NCBI GenBank assembly: GCA_965212145.1
Contig: CBDBUY010000009.1
Coordinates: 806,001 to 870,000 of the forward strand
Direction: 5' to 3'
Source: JAAEPI01 sp965212145
GTDB taxonomy: Bacteria > Bacteroidota > Bacteroidia > Cytophagales > Cyclobacteriaceae
DNA: 64,000 nt
The position numbers and the translations under genes were made by a program. Below the pieces are notes generated by a model. The model was not told where the DNA came from. It was given only the letters and a program-made list of their open reading frames with translations, and did no database searches. This document shows, in pieces, positions 60,288 through 64,000 of this stretch (position 1 is its first letter; each line of letters begins with the position of its first letter).

Positions 60288-63200
60288 ATGCCCCGCTGGT
60301 TAAAAAGAACACTTAAGATTTTTTCATTTAGCATCGTCATTGTGGTGCTTTTACTCGTGGTTTTCTGGCTGTCACTACAAACTCCAGCTGTACAGAACTA
60401 TGTAACGAAAAGGGGGCTGGTATACGTTTCTGAGAAGACTGATCATGATTTTTCACTTTCGGGAATTCGGATTTCATGGTTTGATGAGTTGAAGATCGAG
60501 GATTTCGAGTTGAGAGATTACAAGGACAGTACTCTTGTAAAAGCCGGAGTAGTGAGACTTAATTATGATCTCTGGGAGTTTATAAATGAAGGAACGCTCA
60601 GGTTAGAAGAGTGTACGGTTTCTTCGGGTATAGTGCAATTTCTGAATCATCAGGACACCCTTGGACTCAACCTGTCGGTTTTTTTAGAATCTTTAGAGAG
60701 TTTGACGGGCCCTTCTGAGGAGTCCGTGGACACTACGGCCGCCCAACCTATTTTTTTAGACAAGCTGAGGGTTGAGCAAGTGTTGTTTTCCATGCACGAT
60801 TACAATCAAGAGCGAGTCAACGGGAAAGCTGATCTTAACCACCTTGATTTCAATATTGGGATGTTTATGGTTAATGACATTTCCATTAAGCCGGATTCGA
60901 TCTCACTGGACTTGAAGGAGTTCAGAGGTTCCGATGAAAAAAACGGACTGGTTTTGGAGAAGTTCCAAACCAGACTTGGGTTTACAGACAAAAACCTAAT
61001 CCTGGATGATTTGAGGGTAGAAACTCCTTTTAGCGCCTTCGGAGACTCTGTGGCACTTTCTTTTGATTCACCTTCCGCACTTGGCTCTTTTCAGGATAGT
61101 GTTGGATTTTATTTAAGAGTGGCTGATTCCAGGATTGGTGCGAGAGAGATTACCAATATCACTGGATCTTCAGAGCTCAAGGATGACGTTCGAATGGAGT
61201 TTGTCATATCTGGTCTTCTGAATGATTTCAGATTGCGAGATGCAAAAATTAGAATGGGCCGCAGTGCATTGAATATGGATGCAACGATTGTAGGCTTGCC
61301 AGAGATTGAAGAAACCTTCGTGGATTTTTATCTAAATAATTCTCGGGTCTACACATCAGACATTCGACCTTATTTAGGTGATAATACTGACATCCTCCAA
61401 GGGATTAATTGGTTGGATTTAACTGCCGGTATTTCTGGATTCAAAAACGATTTTTCAACAAAAGGAACCTTGAATACTAACTACGGAGGTATTGGTGCCG
61501 ATTTGAATGTTGTGGTTCCCGATGACCCAGAAATGGCCAGCTACACAGGGCATTTGCAGCTCAACAACCTCCACGTGGGAAGACTCATGGGGGATACCAG
61601 TACGGTACAGAGAGTTTCTTTGAAGGGACGCATTTTGGGGAAAGGATTGACGGAAGAAAAGGCAAGTTTTTTAACTGATTTCCAGGCTCGAAACGTCGGT
61701 ATCAAAGGATATGTCTATGATAGTCTGAGCTTTAAGGGATATTTGGCATCCAAGCATTTTTATGGATCATTTAGTGTGGACGATCCTAATTGTCACCTCT
61801 CTGGAAAGTCAGATGTGGATTTGAGAACTGTTCCTGAGAAATTAAGTTTGATGGCAACCATTGATACCCTTCGAACGAAAGACCTGAGATTGACAGATCA
61901 GAATATTGCACTCAGCACTAAAATCGACTGGAAGCAGAAACACCTTAATCCTGATTCTCTGACTGGGAAATTACTTATCAGCGACACTAAATTTTCGCTG
62001 GACACCATGAAAATGCTTGCGATCAGTCAGTTCGAATTGGAAACGGAAGTAGATTCTGTTGATTACCGCACAGTCAAGGTTGAATTCCCCGGATTGCAAA
62101 TGTCCCTCGATGGCAATTATACTTTTAAGAATTTAGCGGCTTTTCTTCAGACTGAGTCCACCGAGATCATAGACTACTTTGCTCTGAGTGGACATCACGT
62201 GGATGAGCAAGCGCCAGTCTTGGATGCGAAACTGAAAGGAGTTATCGGTGATATAAGTCCGTTTCTTGATTTCTTTTCCCCTGGACTTTCCTTAGCAGAA
62301 GGGTCCAATTTTGAGATGAGTTTTGAGCAGAAGCCAGAGTCTGATGGAGTAATCAAAATGGATGTGTCGATAGATTCGATGGTTTACAATGACGACATCT
62401 TCTTGAATAATTCTGTCAATTTGTTTGCATCCATGGACCCAAAATCCAATAATATTCTTGGTTCATTCATGATTAAGTCAGAGGAGCAGAGATGGAAAGC
62501 AATCCCTCATTCTAAAGGTTTTGAGTTGGAAGGACTTTGGGTAAATGAGAAACTAAATCTATCTACCAGCATAAGTCAGCCTGAAACAAACACACGGGCT
62601 GATTTGCAATCGGAGATTATGATTTTCCCAGACAGTATTTTATTCAGTTTTGAGCCTTCCGAAATTGTTGCCTTGGGCAGGAGCTACAGTTTTGATCCGG
62701 GGAACTACATCAGATTTTCTAAGAGCGGTCTACTATTCAGGTCTTTAGATCTGGTAAGTGAAAACAGGAGGGCTTCCTTAAATGGCTTGCTTTCAGAAAC
62801 TGAAAAATCTTCAGTGAGTTTCGTGGCGAGAAACATTAATCTGGATGAATTCAACACAGTGCTTAATATTCCTATGGAGGGTGTTTTGGAGGCTGATTTC
62901 AGCGTTTTTAAAGTGCCGGAACATCCATTGCAGTTCAGTGGTGAATTTGGTTTAGAGGGATTCAAGTACAAGGATAATTTAATAGGGGATATCCGTGGAA
63001 GCGCAAGATATGACGTGGAAAATGAGGGCGTTGATTCTAGACTTACTGTGGCAAGAGAAAATTTTGAAACGATCACGTTGGAAGGTTACTATTTCCCTGA
63101 GAGAGACGAGCAGTTAGACTTCACCCTTCTTTTCGATCAGGCCGATTTCAAAATGCTTGAGGTGGTTACTGAAGGAAATTTGTCCAATTTAAAGGGAACG

Positions 63201-64000
63201 GCGAGTGGAGATTTGAAGATTAAGGGAAATTCATCTGCTCCCGAAATTTCAGGATATGTCGATTTAAAAGATATCGGTTATAAGGTTGATTACTTGCAGA
63301 CGATTTACGAAATGAACGGCCGTATTCTGCTTCAAAAAGATCTAATTACTTTAAAGAATTTCTTGTTACGAGATCCTAACGGAGACATGGCGACCTTGAA
63401 GGGTAGTATCAGTCATAAGAACTTTGGAGACATTGTTACGGATCTCCAGATCAATGCCAAAAACTTTAATTTCCTCAATACTACGGCTGTTGACAATGAC
63501 CTCTACTACGGTACTGCCAACGCCACAGGAGACATTTATGTCACCGGACCATTCTCAGACCTAGTACTGAAAGTGAGCGCAAAAACTGAAAAAGGGACAC
63601 GATTCTTTATTCCATTGTCCGATTCAGAATCTTATGAACAGGCCGAGTTCATGTCTTTCGTGAATTTGTCTGACACGACGAGAAACGAACAGGAATCAGC
63701 TCAGCAGTCCGAGGGAGGACTTGGTTTGACTGTGGATTTCGACCTGGATGTCACAACGGATGCTTACTGCGAGTTAATATTTGATATAAAAACCGGTGAC
63801 ATTATACGAGGCAGAGGAAATGGTAACCTTAAATTAAAGCTTGATAAGAATGGAAATTTTGAGCTGTTCGGCCCACTGACAATTGAAGAAGGAGGATACA
63901 ATTTCACCGTTCCTAATTTCATAAATAAGGAGTTTCAGGTGGTTCCAGGTAGTACTTTGACCTGGTATGGCGACCCATATTCTGGAACCATGAATATGAC
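60288..64000 (+). CDS. tamB: TamB-like translocation/assembly module protein, N-terminal part (runs off window)
   Basis: An open frame of more than 1230 codons without stop reaches the right edge. It starts with a basic region and one membrane helix (about 12-32; FSFSIVIVVLLLVVFWLSL), then long beta-rich AsmA/TamB-type repeats. The last visible part, EEGGYNFTVPNFINKEF and TWYGDPYSG, is the conserved start of the C-terminal DUF490 region. It spans the periplasm and helps outer-membrane protein or lipid transport. ATG 60288 has AAGG six bases upstream; ATG 60270 is an in-frame alternative. The divergent tsaD-tamB pair is common in the phylum. Confidence 0.88.
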   Translation, partial: MPRWLKRTLKIFSFSIVIVVLLLVVFWLSLQTPAVQNYVTKRGLVYVSEKTDHDFSLSGIRISWFDELKIEDFELRDYKDSTLVKAGVVRLNYDLWEFINEGTLRLEECTVSSGIVQFLNHQDTLGLNLSVFLESLESLTGPSEESVDTTAAQPIFLDKLRVEQVLFSMHDYNQERVNGKADLNHLDFNIGMFMVNDISIKPDSISLDLKEFRGSDEKNGLVLEKFQTRLGFTDKNLILDDLRVETPFSAFGDSVALSFDSPSALGSFQDSVGFYLRVADSRIGAREITNITGSSELKDDVRMEFVISGLLNDFRLRDAKIRMGRSALNMDATIVGLPEIEETFVDFYLNNSRVYTSDIRPYLGDNTDILQGINWLDLTAGISGFKNDFSTKGTLNTNYGGIGADLNVVVPDDPEMASYTGHLQLNNLHVGRLMGDTSTVQRVSLKGRILGKGLTEEKASFLTDFQARNVGIKGYVYDSLSFKGYLASKHFYGSFSVDDPNCHLSGKSDVDLRTVPEKLSLMATIDTLRTKDLRLTDQNIALSTKIDWKQKHLNPDSLTGKLLISDTKFSLDTMKMLAISQFELETEVDSVDYRTVKVEFPGLQMSLDGNYTFKNLAAFLQTESTEIIDYFALSGHHVDEQAPVLDAKLKGVIGDISPFLDFFSPGLSLAEGSNFEMSFEQKPESDGVIKMDVSIDSMVYNDDIFLNNSVNLFASMDPKSNNILGSFMIKSEEQRWKAIPHSKGFELEGLWVNEKLNLSTSISQPETNTRADLQSEIMIFPDSILFSFEPSEIVALGRSYSFDPGNYIRFSKSGLLFRSLDLVSENRRASLNGLLSETEKSSVSFVARNINLDEFNTVLNIPMEGVLEADFSVFKVPEHPLQFSGEFGLEGFKYKDNLIGDIRGSARYDVENEGVDSRLTVARENFETITLEGYYFPERDEQLDFTLLFDQADFKMLEVVTEGNLSNLKGTASGDLKIKGNSSAPEISGYVDLKDIGYKVDYLQTIYEMNGRILLQKDLITLKNFLLRDPNGDMATLKGSISHKNFGDIVTDLQINAKNFNFLNTTAVDNDLYYGTANATGDIYVTGPFSDLVLKVSAKTEKGTRFFIPLSDSESYEQAEFMSFVNLSDTTRNEQESAQQSEGGLGLTVDFDLDVTTDAYCELIFDIKTGDIIRGRGNGNLKLKLDKNGNFELFGPLTIEEGGYNFTVPNFINKEFQVVPGSTLTWYGDPYSGTMNM

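Noticed and set aside
1..64000. CRISPR arrays, insertion sequences or prophage genes
   Set aside because: No regularly spaced direct repeats of CRISPR type, transposase, integrase or phage structural motifs were seen.

Overview
The window looks like a chromosomal segment of a Bacteroidota bacterium. The evidence is a T9SS C-terminal sorting domain, TAnnTTTG-type promoter elements, a beta-propeller/Y_Y_Y sensor regulator, DUF4382 and PKD lipoproteins, two-ExbD clusters and the tsaD-tamB divergent pair. A marine Cytophagales relative is a reasonable guess from the laminarin gene set, but it is only inference.

Left third (1-23.4 kb): a beta-1,3-glucan (laminarin-type) utilisation locus. On the minus strand lie a membrane sensor-regulator with a LuxR-type DNA-binding end, a T9SS-exported CotH-like protein, a LacI-family repressor and the start of a GH31-like gene. 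On the plus strand nine closely spaced genes follow a PKD lipoprotein: GH16 lipoprotein, clan GH-A hydrolase, GH17 lipoprotein, GH30 lipoprotein, GPH-type symporter, a GH17 without signal peptide, a large GH149-like phosphorylase without signal peptide, GH3 lipoprotein and a sugar porter. A convergent ROK glucokinase closes the locus. The inferred flow is: envelope enzymes cut the glucan, symporters import oligosaccharides and glucose, cytosolic GH17/GH149 split oligosaccharides to glucose-1-phosphate and short sugars, and glucokinase traps glucose. No SusC/SusD pair lies in the window. Two regulatory layers are visible. Four TGATGAG repeats in 11-bp register precede the plus-strand operon. 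A near-identical 20-bp LacI-type operator lies upstream of both the GH31-like gene and the glucokinase gene.

Middle (23.4-55.8 kb): tRNA-Gln, a PagL-like lipid A deacylase overlapping purL, a purL split by an apparent +1 frameshift, an alpha/beta hydrolase, a TetR-controlled RND efflux operon (tetR-tolC-hlyD-acrB), a metallophosphoesterase, DoxX and DUF4382 genes, and a conserved housekeeping run pdxA-DUF177-rpmF-fabH-efp-accB-accC. After these come rsmA-mgtE-dehydrogenase, greA-HIT, a CPBP protease with ruvC, an overlapping string of envelope/signalling genes (flippase-like protein, GT2, small winged-helix-like protein, SpoIIE phosphatase, polysaccharide deacetylase), corA, tatD and ansA.

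Right end (55.8-64 kb): a tandem pair of structured, covarying repeats abutting the 3' end of tRNA-Ser, an ExbB/ExbD cluster, smpB, tsaD and the first 3.7 kb of a tamB-like gene that runs off the window.

Two metabolic genes look damaged: the glucokinase gene reads ATG-TAA at its natural start, and purL needs a one-base shift. Both could be real lesions, recoding, or sequence errors.
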